Assembly (NCBI GenBank): GCA_964057225.1
Contig: OZ059895.1
Span: forward strand, 6,634,001 to 6,698,000
Direction: 5' to 3'
From: Auanema rhodensis
Lineage: Eukaryota; Nematoda; Chromadorea; Rhabditida; Rhabditidae
DNA length: 64,000 nt
Shown here: positions 50,425 to 63,254 of the stretch, one piece after another
How positions within the stretch are numbered: the stretch's first letter is position 1
Layout of the letters: the number at the start of each line of letters is the position of its first letter
Position numbers and translations under genes: made by a program
Notes under the pieces: generated by a model
Database searches by the model: none
What the model saw: only the letters and a program-made list of their open reading frames with translations
What the model was told of the DNA's origin: nothing

Positions 50425-53400
50425 CAGCATGAACTAGCCATTCACGACAAACAGCATCCGGGTTTATGTTGTATGTAAAGCTTATTTCCTTAGAAGTACG
50501 TGTTTCTATAATTATTATTCTTTATTGTCCATATTTGTATATTTCAAGATAAGTTTTTCCTGGGCTTATTTTTAATAAATTAACATAATTTTACTAACTT
50601 TTATTGTTTTGAGTCGTAGGATATATTGCAATATAAACTGCCTTTCTAAGCTACGGGTGAATGATTATCCAAGAATGATGATTCATATTCTGTTAATAGG
50701 TCAAACATCATCGAGTTCGTAGATTATAAGCTGTTAAAGTGTGGTTAACTTTTTTTCCTCTCATCAAAGATCAAGATTACGATTCAACACGAATGCTGGT
50801 TTTTGTTCTCCGAAGGCTTACAAGGTATGTGGTGTCCCTTACGAGTCTGCTGTATTTAGTCACTTTTTCTTTGTGATCTCATTTTGAGCTTTATATTGAA
50901 TTATATGCCCCAATTCGAAGCCACGCTGCCTTTATTCGGAGCTTTCATTGCATTCTTGGTTCTTCTTTTCCCAGATGTGTATATAATATATACTAACCAT
51001 GCCAATTTGCCGGAAATTAAATAGATCTTTGCTTCATATGAAGTTTTGAAGAAAAAAGAAGCTCTTTTATAAAATTCTCTACTTGCAAAAAAACTCTATC
51101 AGCCAGTTTATATGCTACTATTTTTATTAAAAAGAATATGTGTAGCAAAGTAGTTTATCAGAAAATTATGTAGAACATGCATAATTGATTAAGATAATAG
51201 TTTTTGGTCGTTTTAATTTTTCATCATTTCAGTGAATATATTTGCTTCTTAAACTTGAATATACAAAAATCGAAGTATTGCAGTAAAACTTATTGTTTTT
51301 CTATTGATTTTATTTGGTAAACTAAATGAAGAGGAGGGATTCAAATGAAGTGAGTAAATCACATTTAAATCAAATTAAGTTAGATTGTTAATATTGGTCT
51401 TTTTCTTTTCGTATGTTGTGGTCTACGTTAGTATATGCGAGGTCTTTTTGATTTTCTATATATCTTTACTACTTTGTCTTTCTAAGATATATGAGTATTT
51501 TGTTAATTATGATCTGATATGTTAGTTGATCATTGTGCCAGAGAATCTTTAAATTTTATGAATTCCTAGCTTTACTAAATCACTTCCATACGGTAATTGA
51601 ACTGGTTTACTATTTCAATTTGACTATGTAAAAAAAGAAAAATATCAAGTCACAAACAGAATGAAAGCTGATTTATTTGTTTGGTTTTGATGTTTTTAAA
51701 TTTTGTACTTGATCTTTGTGCCATAAAAGAGACAAGGTAAGAAAGATAGTGAATGGCTTGTGTTGTGGAAATGCAGCTATATATGCATGCAATGAACGAT
51801 TCTGCCAAAGCTTTGTACGTTTTCTCATGGATCTGAACCAGCTGATCCACATAGCCCGGGATTGGATTCAAATTCCTACCATATTAAGTATGCCCTGAGC
51901 AAATAAACAACATAGACTTATTGAAGCAGACTAGCTTCTGCCGAAAATCGTAGAGACAACACAGTTATAAGAGATAAAGAGAAAAAATTAGATTTTTTTC
52001 TGCCAATTGCTTGTCCTCTTAATGAGCCATCTTTTTTTAAAAGTTTACTAGGTTTTCTTAATTATCCCCTCTCATTATGTGACTTTTCAGTGAAAGTTAT
52101 GAATGAATTAGTAGAAATGCTTCAGTAATTGTATTTAAGATGATGTTCACTGATGATCTCCTCTTAGGACCCAGCCACGTCTCTTTTTAAAATTCATAAG
52201 TCTGGCGTTACTCCCGTTACCTTTGGTGTATAGTCTCTGTTTGAGCGCTGAGCTTCGTTTAAATATTTCGCATTTGAAGAGGTTTGAAAACACGAAGTTT
52301 TTGGCCAAGCTATGTTATCAAGTTGTGCTTTTATGTATTTCATCATGCTCGCTAAATTAATATTACTTGAATAGTGAAGTATGTGTCCATTTCAATAGAT
52401 GCAGAAACATGAAACACGTCATATATGTATATACATACATGTATATAGAAAAAGAAAGAAAGTAGGAAAAAGGAAGTAAAAATTAAAAACTGAGGACATT
52501 GCTTTAATGCCCGTCTTCAGTGTTGTTGTTTCTCTTGTTTCTACCAGTTACGGCTTTATTTTGAAGTTACTTTGAATACTTGATTATGAATAGCAGCCAG
52601 GGCTTTTTCAATTTCTCCGAACTTAAACTCAATTTCTCGTTCATCTTATTTTTATTTTAACATTTCCGTATCATATCATATTTCATGATTTCTGAATTCT
52701 AATTCATTTTGGACTCAATTTACAGAGCTCACTCATCACTCAAGATTACAAAACTTTTTTTGGCCTAATGATCTAAATTCATTTGCTGGCTTTGTATATA
52801 CGATTTCTAACTAATTAGAACGGACTTTATTGTTCATTTCTATGTTTTTTGAAAGGTTTCAGCTTAGCAATACTCTAAGATCATTGATCTATTAGGATGC
52901 TTCTAATCGTAGTTCCCAGGTTCACATCAACTGAAAATTTTTAAAAAAATCACCAACGAAAGAATGAGAGGTTCAGTTGAACTATAAGTAGAGAGTATAG
53001 AATGAGATGAAAAACTGATTTTAAGTGTTTTCAAATGAAGTTCTCTCATCTATTTGTACTTTTGTAATAAAATTTGCTTATGAGTATAGAGAGACAAGCA
53101 CATCAACATCTGTTTGTTGTATTCAACATGAAAACGAGGGAGGTCCACATGACAATGAGCATGTGAGAGAAAGAGAAAGAGAGAGAAAACTACATTCATA
53201 AAAGAGAAAAAAACCAACCAAATGAGTTAAGCTTGATTTCGTTTTGCTTCTTTGTCTATGCTGATCAGATTTCAACCTTGGAAAGCATTTCCATGAAAAC
53301 GTACTCTCGCAATTTTTTTTCAATTGTCCACTGCTGACTCCCAATTGCGATGAATTTATTTTTGCTTTATTTCTATTCTTATCAGATAGCTTTTTCAACA

Positions 53401-54870
53401 AGTGCTGTTGTTTAATTCCTCTCAAAGGGAAAAAAATAGAATTAGTTAACTTTTCAGAAAAAAAAGAAGACGAAAGAGGAAGCTTTTTGTACGTACGAAG
53501 AAATATTTTAACTATGAAAATACATGATGTAAAACGTTAGAGTTAATTAGTTTGATAAGTTTATAAATTAATTTGAAAATTAAATTTTATAATTTTTGAT
53601 AATAATCAAAAAGTAATGAGCATTCAGTTTCAGTTCAGTAGGTAAGCAGATAATGCAGAAGATATCCATTACTTATGGAGAGGGGGTGGCAGAAAGTAGG
53701 GAAGTGCCTAGTTGCCAAATGACATTTTATCGTTTATTGTTAGTCTTATTTGATATTCTCAAGACAATTTTCTATTTTTTTTTAAAGCTATAACCCTATA
53801 TGTATGTATCTATGTGCATCCATATATCGTGTTAGTTAACAGTATAACATAAGTTATATAAAAAAACGAAAATAACAACATAGGCAGGCTGCAAACTAAA
53901 CGAATTCTCATCGCAACTGTGAGCAAGTCAATAATTTGTAGTTCTGCCTTTTTTTGGTTCAAATACATACATACATATTCCATCACCATTTTTGCATTCC
54001 CCCTGCTTATATTGTTTTTCTTCTTATATTTTGTAACAACATTTGGTTTTTTTCCTAATCAATAAACAAAAATATTATAATTTATAAATGAAATATGAAA
54101 GGTGGAGTTGAAATATTTTCATATATTCTATTCAGAAGCTCAGGAAATTATTTATCAATTGTAGCATTTGCTTTGTTGAAATTGAACATTTTCATTTATT
54201 CAGTTCCGTAGAATAAAAATAAATTCATATTAGATATATCTATTCAACAGTTCAGCTGAAAAATAATAAAAAAAAAGATTTTACTCTATTTTACACAAAA
54301 TGTTGTTCAATTTTATTATAATATGTTCGTTTATATCTGTCTATCCTTATAAATAGGATTTTATGTATGTGAACGTTAATTATACGAATAAGAGTTATCT
54401 ATATTTAATTAAATCTTTTTTATATTCTTATTGCTATCAAACGGTTATACTTTTATCATTTCATCATCTCTCTTGCTTTTTCCTCTTTTTTTTCAATCAA
54501 GAGTTAGTAATATGAAAGAATATGTATTAATTAGTTTTTTGGTTTTACTCAACTTTTCGATTTTATATTTTCTGGTGACTATTTTTAATTTTTTATATTT
54601 TAGATTCATTACTATTTATTCTTTACTATTTAAAAAGCTAACAAAGTCATCATCATCTGCATGAATTTATGTCTTTCTTCTTCTTTAAATAGTCAATATT
54701 GAGTAATTTATGTCTTGTAATCTGGAAAGAAGCGTTCCGAATTCTAATTCATCCTTGTATTGTTTGTTTATACGGTTTTCATCTAATTTTCGGTTTACTA
54801 CAAAATCTATGAAATTACTCGTCATCTTGTCTAAGTAAGGACAATTGTACTTTTCTTCATGTCCTTCTGC

Positions 54871-54871
54871 T

Positions 54872-54905
<34 letters not shown>

Positions 54906-54959
54906 GATATAGATAGATAGATATAGATAGATATAGATAGCCATATATATATACATATA
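54871..54959. repeat. (TA)n / (GATA)n microsatellite
   Basis: A TA dinucleotide run with one G interruption, followed by GATA/GATATA units and another short TA run, about 90 bp in all. Confidence 0.9.
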
Positions 54960-57046
54960 GCAAGCTGTTTTGTATTGAATCGAGTAGTAGGATTTCAGAA
55001 ATCATTGTCTACCGCAATTAGTGTTGTCGTTTCAAAAGCCGATGCTGGAATTTTCTCGCCTTCTTGTATCTTCTAATTGAATCCACTGAAATTGCAATAG
55101 TTAACGTTATTCCATTTTTAATATAATTTGCTTCTATTTTGGATATGTTCCTCCTAGGATTACTTGATATTTGAATATTTGAGAGCACATCATTGAATTT
55201 CAATGACTAGTTTTATCTGTATACGTCCTCCCGCCTATTCTCCTTTTTTTTGAAATCTCTTCTGCTTTTGAACTCTTACTAATTTTTTCTCACTCATTCA
55301 TTTGTTCTTTTTCCTTTGTGAATACATTTCTCCAAATCCATCCTCTACCTAAATTCGCTTTACGATTTCGACTTTTTATTATTTTATTTTGGCTATATCG
55401 ATCTATTTCATACAACCAATTTCAACGACATGGAAAATAGTTAAAATAATCTGTCTGAACTTCTGAATATAAAAATCCGATAACATCCTGATTTTTTAAA
55501 TTGTATCAAATAATATTAGGCTAAATGCTTATTGAATTGAGGAAAACGTCCTTGAGATGTGTTCAGTTCATCTTCCAACTAATTAATATTAATGTGTTGT
55601 ATTTTTTCATGATGATAATATGACATAGTCAAAAATAATTAATTATAAGTATCAATAGAGTATCGTCTATGACGTGTAAGACATTATCATCTTTCATCAT
55701 AAAACTGTTTTTTTATATAAAAAGTTTAGGTAAATTAAAAGAGAAGACAAGAAAGGTTATAAATAATTATTAAATTGAGAATTGTGTACGATGTGAAAAT
55801 CGTTTTACTTCATTTTATTCTGATCAAAGATTGTTGCATGATGTTCAGATGTTATTGGTGATTATATTAATATTATTTCATCTATGAGAATCATATTTTG
55901 AAGATCCTTCCATAACATTCTACGAACAAAGAAACTAAAACCTTTCAAACATGGATCTTTTAAATATGAATATAATAACAACTTTACAAATAAAAAGATT
56001 TAAACTTTATAATAAAATAAAAATAATTAAAAATACATACATGTATTGTGTCAAAAGCTAATGACTTTAGTTTTGTTTGATAGTTGAGCTTTATGGAATA
56101 AAGAAATTGTTGATTGTTTTTTATTTTTGTTGAATTTTTTCTTTTTGTATTAGATTCTTACTTCGAGAAAAGACTGTTTTTTTCAATTTTTTTCTCATTA
56201 GTATGTCTGCAGAGAATAGTTTCAAAACGAGTTATTCTTTATGGTTCTTTATAAAAATTTCATTACATGAATTATTTCTTTTGTTTTTCTCATTGCTTTA
56301 CTTTTTCTTCTTTTAGTGTTAATACTCTTAAAAATAGCTTATGCGTCAAGCTCAATTTAATGCTAATGACATAACTTAAAGTCAGGACTTTCCAGAAAAA
56401 AAAAGCTAAATTGAAGCTTAACATGAGATGATTTGAGAATTTGAAATCGAATGAGTGCTCTACATTTCCGCATGCCGTCCTTTTGTCAGCGGTCATGCAG
56501 CTTTGCCATCAACTTCCCTATCTGTTTCATTGAGTAAAAGCTAAATCTTTACAAAATTGTTGCACCGCTATGGCCTAATGCTAATTTATTTGAACTTTTT
56601 CCTTTGTTAAGAGATTAAATAAACTTGAGAAAATGTTCTATTCGTGTTTCAAGGCGTGACAGAGCTAGAGCATACATATGAAATCAGCATCAAAATTTAC
56701 GTGTAAATACTCCTCACGCAATTGCAACTGTCATTTTCATTTTCTGAAGACTCATGCATGGTTGTTTTTTATTGTCCTTTTCAATCATTCTCTATCTTAT
56801 ATTAATGCTTGTCGTCCCCCCATCTACCTTTAATTTTTAGTTGAAAAAATTTTTTTTCAGTTATTTCCTCATTACTCTCGCCATGCTCTTCCAATTTTTA
56901 TGTCAATTCATCTTTTTTTCCTTCGTCATAGTCGTCTTCTTCTTTCTTTCTTCTGTTTTATTTTACTAAATGTGCTTCTTAAGAGCTGGTTACTGGAACA
57001 AAACATGAGAATATTCTATATATAGATGTGCAACATTCTATTTTGG

Positions 57047-57120
57047 GATATACATATACATATATATATATATATATATATTTCTATGTATATATGCATA
57101 TGTATATGATATAATATATA
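57047..57120. repeat. (TA)n-rich microsatellite
   Basis: Alternating TA/CATA tract, about 11 perfect TA units in the centre, with degenerate ATGTATATATGC units after it. Confidence 0.85.
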
Positions 57121-57768
57121 GAAATATTATCTATTTGAACAATAACCGTTTTAATTTTCCATGACACATTGAACTGGGAAATAAAAATTTTATACTACGT
57201 AATTCATATTACATGTGTTTTTCATTATACAAAGTATAAGTATGAACTTTTTATTTCTTTTAATTTTTCACACAAAAATCCTGGAAAATAAGTTATTTTT
57301 CTGCTTCCGGTGGTTAGATATTTAGGCGAGAATGTATCCGATTTATGTCTGTCTAATATTCACGAAATATATGTATTTCTATATGCATGTTCATATTTCT
57401 AGCTCTTCTGACGTTTCACATCTCAATTAGACGCAGGTTTTAAACTCTGTGCAAGCCGGAAAAATTTTGCTAATTAATTTGATATATCTTCTTCTTTTTC
57501 ATCGGCTTCCTCTTCAATGTTACTGCTTTATGAACAAATTTCTCATCGTTGAATTTCTTTTTATTCTTCATTAAACATATTATCATGTAACCACCAATAC
57601 TTCATCTTCTTTTTCAGAAATTAGTCATGTATTCCTTTTCTTTAAAATGACATGTTATTACGCTTAATTTCGAAGCATATTTCTTTCATTCCTTTTTTCG
57701 TATTATAATATTTTTTAAACATAACAGCTATTATACTCAAATATATATTGTAGCTGCCTGAATTTTGA

Positions 57769-59479
57769 ATGACGCGCCTGATACAAAATACGGAGACGGT
57801 ACGTCGTCTGGAAAGAAGTCGAAGTGCTGCTAGACCTCGAGGCTCATCTAATTCTAATGCAGCCAAGGGACAGCCATATGAAATAACATTGGCTGTACTG
57901 GGAGCATCTAGGGTATTGCAAACATACGCATGTATATATTAAAAAACAATGTTTCTCTCAATTTTTGATTGAAGATGACAAAATATTCAATACTTGTATT
58001 GTATCGAGCATCTTGACTTACAGCTAAACAAAACTCAAAAATCCCTATAGGTCAGCATAACATTTCTGAATGATATATGTATGTAAAAATGTTCGTATTT
58101 TAGCAATTTGTTTGTTAAAAAATGAATTTTTTTGTAGGCATATTTTAGTCTTTTTAGCCTTTATTGTTTCGAACTTAAAAAATAGCTCATATTGCTCCTT
58201 TTTTATTTTTTTTTGACAAATTTATATAGCCACTTGTGACAATGTTGCAACAAGAAAATACTATGTTCTAAAGCAAAAACGTTTTTTAATTGTTTATAGG
58301 TTGGCAAATCTGCATTAGTCTCTCAGTTCTTATGGGAAGGGTTTCCTTATGATTATCGTCCAACCGTTGAGGAATTTAATTGGATTGAATATGAAACAGA
58401 TGAAGGTGGACCACATATAATGCTTCAGGTTAATGAAGTTCTTATTTTTATCAAATTTTATTTTATTTTATTGTGCTATATAAAGGTTTTATCTATTCTG
58501 ATTTTTTTCCAGGTAATTGATTCAAGTGGCTCACGAGATTTCTTGGCAATGCGCCAATTATATATCCGAACTGCACAAGTCTTCATTGTAAGTCAATATT
58601 AATTTTATGTTGAAAAAACCCAGATAGAATGCTTATTATTGTCCACATATAAAATTTAGGTTGTATTCTCTGTTGATGATCCGGATTCATTTGAGGAAGC
58701 AAAGAAAATAGTTGATGAAATTTTGGAAATTAGACAGAGAAAGGTAACTTGCTCCGAGTTTTCAAGACTAAAACAATTTCAGGCCCCAATAATCATCGTT
58801 GCTAATAAAAGAGATTTGTATGAAAATATAGAAAACTGGAAAGTTCATGATTCGTACAATTTTGCTTATAGTCGTATGATTCCACTGTTTGAAGTGACAG
58901 CCAAGGAACGCAATGAGGTATGCATAGCTTAAATTTTCCATTTTTTTTCATTACTTAAACAGTCGAGAAGACAATTAGTAGTAAAACAATAAAAAGCATA
59001 TTCAAAAAGATACCCCAGGGCCACAAAACCCTCTTATTGAGAAATCAAATACGCTTGTATGTTTGAAGATTTTTTTAAACACTAGAGGAGGAAAACAGAT
59101 TTTTAAATATGTAATATTCTAATTTTGTTCTTATCTCACATATTAGTTTTTTGATGTTCTATTCAAAAAAAAGGAGCAATTAAGAAAATAATAAAAATAT
59201 TTATATATTCTAGGTCTTGGATGCGATAAACGATGCTTTGGAGCGTTTGCGCACTTCAAATGGTTCAGGAATTTCAGTATTACGAAAAAGGAGGTTCGTT
59301 TTTATCAAATCAATTTATAAAAAATTAAAATTAGGAATTATTATATATGGATACAAGCATATTCTCCTTTTTACAGACAGTCAATGCCTAGCTCGAGAGC
59401 CTATAGTGGTATAGATGTAACAGATATTGAACGCCTTCAACAAAAACATAAAGCTAAAGGGAATTGCACAATATCCTAG
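57769..59479 (+). CDS. Ras-family GTPase, Dexras/RASD-like
   Basis: Seven exons: 57769-57912, 58300-58428, 58513-58587, 58660-58743, 58783-58917, 59214-59293, 59377-59479; 249 aa. A 40-residue basic extension precedes the G domain. G1 is LGASRVGKS (45-52 core), G2 Thr in YRPTVEE, G3 DSSG (94-97), G4 NKRD (152-155), G5 VTAK. The C-terminus CTIS is a CaaX box predicted to be farnesylated. At Ras positions 12, 13 and 61 it has Ser, Arg and Ser. Dexras1 similarly has a non-Gly 12/13 loop (GSSKVGK), DTSGN at G3 and CVIS at the end, so this matches that branch and predicts weak intrinsic GTP hydrolysis. The family modulates G-protein signalling at membranes. First intron (387 nt) splits the P loop. 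Confidence 0.88.
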
Positions 59480-60528
59480 TTTTTTTTATATAGATGAGTC
59501 GAACATCTCCTAGGGCTTGCCCCTCATTCTTATATCAGAATTGTGCCATAGATGCACCGCGTGTTCCATATTACTCGTGATCTTTTGTCTAACGGAGCTC
59601 GGATTCTCATCTTCACAAATATAGTTCAATGACTCATTGTATATTTTACCAGAGATCAGAAATAAGATTGAAAAACATTAGTGATAATTATTTGAGCTTA
59701 ATAAAAATTGTTTTTTTTTTCACTTTGAACTAATAAAAAACCACAATAAGATAATAAAAAGAAGTTGATTAGAAGAAGATTTTAAGAACTGAATAAGGTG
59801 ATTACAGATATTTATTGAATCTAAATGAAAAACATATTTACTGGTAAACTTCTACATCAAAGCTCATGTTTTTTCTAATTTGCTATCTTGTATGATTCAG
59901 AACTCACATCTTATAAAAATAATAGAAATTGAAAAGTGAAATCAATTTTAATATGACGAATATTACACTTCCTATTCTTTTAGAACTGTAGCTAGTTTTA
60001 AAAAGTTTCCATTCATTCAATCATCCTACATGTGTGTGAATTGAGACAACAATTCATTGTTTGATAATGAACATCACTTAAAAATAAGAAGAATAATCAA
60101 AAAATAGACGTGTATCTTAATCTTATACAATTTCTAAACAATTTTCTAATTTAAATTATTGTATACATTTTTATTTTCAAGGTGCTATCTTTACTTTTTT
60201 TTCTTTTTTTTTGTCCTTTTAACTCAACTATCTGTCTTCTCATAAAACAGAATAAAAACATGAGAGTACTCCAAGGATACGCAACTACGTACTTTAAACG
60301 TATTCGAGCTTATCAACGGAGAAGAAATGCCAAGTATTTTTCAGTTGACTGAAGGCTAAATGTACATTATCGATTATAAATAACTGCGATAATATGAAAT
60401 GTGAATTTTTTTCATTATTTGTATTGGCAGATAACGTTTTACTCGTGCGATGTTAATCAAAATTAAAAAATAGTTCCAAAATTAAAAAAAAATAGAAAAT
60501 CTGGTACTTTCAGAAGTTCATCGTAACC
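59480..60528. other. Spacer before the dehydrogenase pair
   Basis: Includes the 3' UTR of the GTPase gene (first ~220 nt, with AATAAAA near 59701). The rest is AT-rich without a gene. It ends TACTTTCAG (60513), 15 nt before the next ATG. Confidence 0.45.
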
Positions 60529-61626
60529 ATGTCTGTTGCAATAATCACAGGTAAGTTCTTATGAAACATAAAGACAAATAGTGGTGTAATTAATCTAGGA
60601 GCAAGTTCTGGAATTGGACGAGCTACTGCTTTACTTTTTGCCAGGAACTCTTACAAACTTCTGTTAACTGGGCGAAACCAAGCTGCTCTTTCAGAAGTCG
60701 CTAAAGAATGCATTTCTGCAGGCTCGTCGCCAAGTGATGTAAACTGTGAGGATGAAATTTTCTCTGAAAAAAAACTGCTTTAGGTTGCAACTTTTGCTGT
60801 TGATTTATCCTCTTTAGAAGCTCCCAATTCAATTGTTAATGAGACCATCTGCAAGTTTAATAAGATTGATACACTAGTAAATTCAGTATCATCATTTGAA
60901 AATTCAAGTAAATGATACTAGATTAACTCTGCTGGTATTTTAAAAAGCGGTTCTGTCATTGATTCTGATATCAACGTTTATGATGAACTTTTCGATGTTA
61001 ATGTTCGAAGGTAGGCTCGTCAAGAATGTTGCAAACATATATTTCATTATAGTCTAGTTCGTCTTACTAGAGCTTCCCTTCCACATATAATCGAATCGAA
61101 GGGAACTGTTGTTAATGTCAGCAGCATTAATGGACCCTGTCCTGTATGTTGAACGGTTTTGAAATACAATTGCAATAAAAACTTAAGTTTCCTAATGTCA
61201 CATATTACTGCATGTCTAAGAGTGCAGTTGATCAATTCACAAAATGTTTGGCTTTGGAAATGGCTCCCAATGGAGTCCGTGTAAATGCTGTGAAGTAAGT
61301 ACTCTACAATCGTATTTTATGTAATACCGTATTTTCTTACAGTCCTGGTGTCACTGTTACCAACCTACATCGCCGAGCTGGACAAGATGAGCAAACTTAT
61401 TCTGCAGTATGTCAATATTTTCACTTTTACAGTTAAATTTTATAATTATGATTAATTATTGTTATAGTTTTTGGAAAAAAGTAAGACTACTCACGCTCTT
61501 GGTCGCCCTGGAAATGTTTCTGAAGTAGCTGAAGCAATTCTATTTTTGGCTTCCAATAAAAGTTCATTTACAACCGGAGAACTACTACGAGTAGATGGTG
61601 GTCGCGGAATTATGCATCCACGTTAA
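60529..61626 (+). CDS. Short-chain dehydrogenase/reductase, tandem copy 1
   Basis: Eight exons: 60529-60550, 60599-60738, 60784-60876, 60922-61010, 61053-61143, 61188-61294, 61343-61406, 61468-61626; 254 aa, the usual classical SDR size. The cofactor site is TGASSGIG (7-14). The catalytic set is intact: NSAG (Asn region), VNVSSINGP (Ser), and YCMSK with Tyr152 and Lys156. The end, LLRVDGGRGIMHPR, is typical of nematode DHS-type enzymes. Arg after the Gly motif (LLTGRN) suggests NADP(H) preference. Substrate cannot be read from sequence. It is followed 176 bp later by a paralogue with all seven intron positions identical. Confidence 0.94.
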
Positions 61627-61802
61627 TTTTTTATGTTCCGAAGTTATTATAAGAAACATGTAAATAATGGTAATTGTGTTGTATTTTACATATAAATATT
61701 TTAGCATAACGTTTCTTTACTTCTTTTCTTTTGTAATTTTCAAATTCATATCGATGATCAAATTAAATGAGTTTAAGCTTTAATATATCTTAGTTACCTA
61801 GA

Positions 61803-62880
61803 ATGCCTGTGGCTATCATAACAGGTGAATAAATTAATGCTGTTTTGAAGCTTTTTGTTTACTTTTAGGAGCTTCTTCTGGAATAGGAAAGGGAACAGCT
61901 TTGCGCTTCGCGGCGGAAGGATTCAGTCTTTGTTTAACAGGACGTGATACTAAGAGTTTGGAAGAAGTTGTTCAAGCTTGCATTGCAAAAGGACTTTCTA
62001 AGGATGATGTATGTTTAATAAGCAATTATCTGAATTATTTGCTTCTATAGATTACTTTAAAAGTCGGAGATCTCTCTGAAGATGCTACTGTAAAAGGAAT
62101 TATTGAACACGCTATGAACACTTTTGGCCGAATTGATATTTTGGTACAAAATATAGGAATAGATTAAATATTATATTGCTATTTAGATTAATTCTGCTGG
62201 TATTCTATGTAACGGCTCTGTACTTGACACCGATATTGACGTTTATGATAAACAAATGGAAGCTAACGTCAGAAAGTATGTTTCTTCTATAATAGTTCGG
62301 GATATAAAAAATATTGTTCTAGCGTTGTTAGACTCACACGAGCAGCTCTTCCCGAAATTATTAAGAATAAAGGAAGTATTGTTAATGTATCTAGCATTAC
62401 AGGACCATGTCCAGTAATATTATTTTTCAATTTTTTCTAGTTTCAATCATAAATTTTAGTTCCCAGGTGTAACATATTACTGTATGTCTAAAGCAGCTCT
62501 TGACCAATTCACTAAGTGTTTGGCACTCGAGATGGCGCCTCATGGAGTCAGAGTAAATTCTGTTAAGTGCGAAATAATTTTTATGTAAAAATCCATCTTC
62601 TCGTGTTTTAGTCCTGGAGTAATTGTAACTAATGTACATTTGCGCTCTGGAATGTCTGAGGAAGCATATCAGGCTGTATGTCTGCGATCGCCATATTCAC
62701 ATTATTCTTAATTTTCAGTTTATCCAGAAGGGAAAAGAAACACACGCGTTGGGCCGTGTAGGAGAAGTTCATGAAGTTGCAGAAGCTATTCTCTTCTTAG
62801 CTGATTCAAATCGTAGCTCATTTATAACCGGTGATCTTTTGCGTGTAGATGGTGGTCGAGGAATCATGCACCCTCGCTAA
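61803..62880 (+). CDS. Short-chain dehydrogenase/reductase, tandem copy 2
   Basis: Eight exons: 61803-61824, 61869-62008, 62051-62143, 62187-62275, 62323-62413, 62460-62566, 62612-62675, 62719-62880; 255 aa. TGASSGIG at 7-14, NSAG, VNVSSITGP, and the catalytic YCMSK (Tyr152, Lys156) are all present, as is the ending LLRVDGGRGIMHPR. Exon sizes match copy 1 except one extra codon in the last exon (ADSNRSSF versus ASNKSSF). The start follows TTACCTAG (61801) by one base, so it could be a downstream operon gene trans-spliced after copy 1. Sequence differs most at residues 35-90, which line the substrate side, so the substrates may have diverged. Confidence 0.94.
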
Positions 62881-63254
62881 TTTTTTCATCTTGTCAAGTT
62901 GTTAGTTCGATTTTTCGTTGATTTTAAATAGGAAAAAATAAAATGTTCGGTAATTGATTTTTTATTTCAATATATAAAATGCCATAGTATTTCATCATTC
63001 AAGTAAAACATGCTCCATTGCGAATTTAAAAACCCGTTGCTAATATAAATTTTTGTACCGTAAGATAACGACTTAACATATCATATGAAGCCATATAGTA
63101 CCTGGATTTACATTACTTAATCTATTTCAGAATTGCATTTGACTTTGAACTTATGAAAAAAAGTTTCAAAATATTTTCTACCTTTTTTTTAATTCGAATA
63201 TGTGCGATTTGAGACGAACTAGTCGTTTTTTTAAGATTATTTATCTAGATTTTA
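62881..63254. other. Spacer between dehydrogenase copy 2 and UPF1
   Basis: AATAAAA lies near 62937, marking the end of the dehydrogenase transcript. No gene seen. The end, TTATCTAG (63248), is an acceptor six bases before the UPF1 ATG. Confidence 0.45.

Larger units (their letters stand above)
50425..57768. other. 7.3 kb intergenic region with microsatellites
   Basis: After ATG5 I see no convincing coding frame on either strand; the longest open frames (for example 53123-53425 minus, 54431-54664 plus) are simple-sequence or hydrophobic AT-rich artefacts. T-rich on the plus strand. Microsatellites are listed separately. It may hold regulatory DNA for the Dexras-like gene, whose start follows a TTGTAG acceptor at 57753. 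Confidence 0.5.

Noticed and set aside
54431..54664. 77-codon hydrophobic frame in the gene desert
   Set aside because: Phe/Leu/Ser/Tyr composition typical of T-rich DNA; no splice or start signals.
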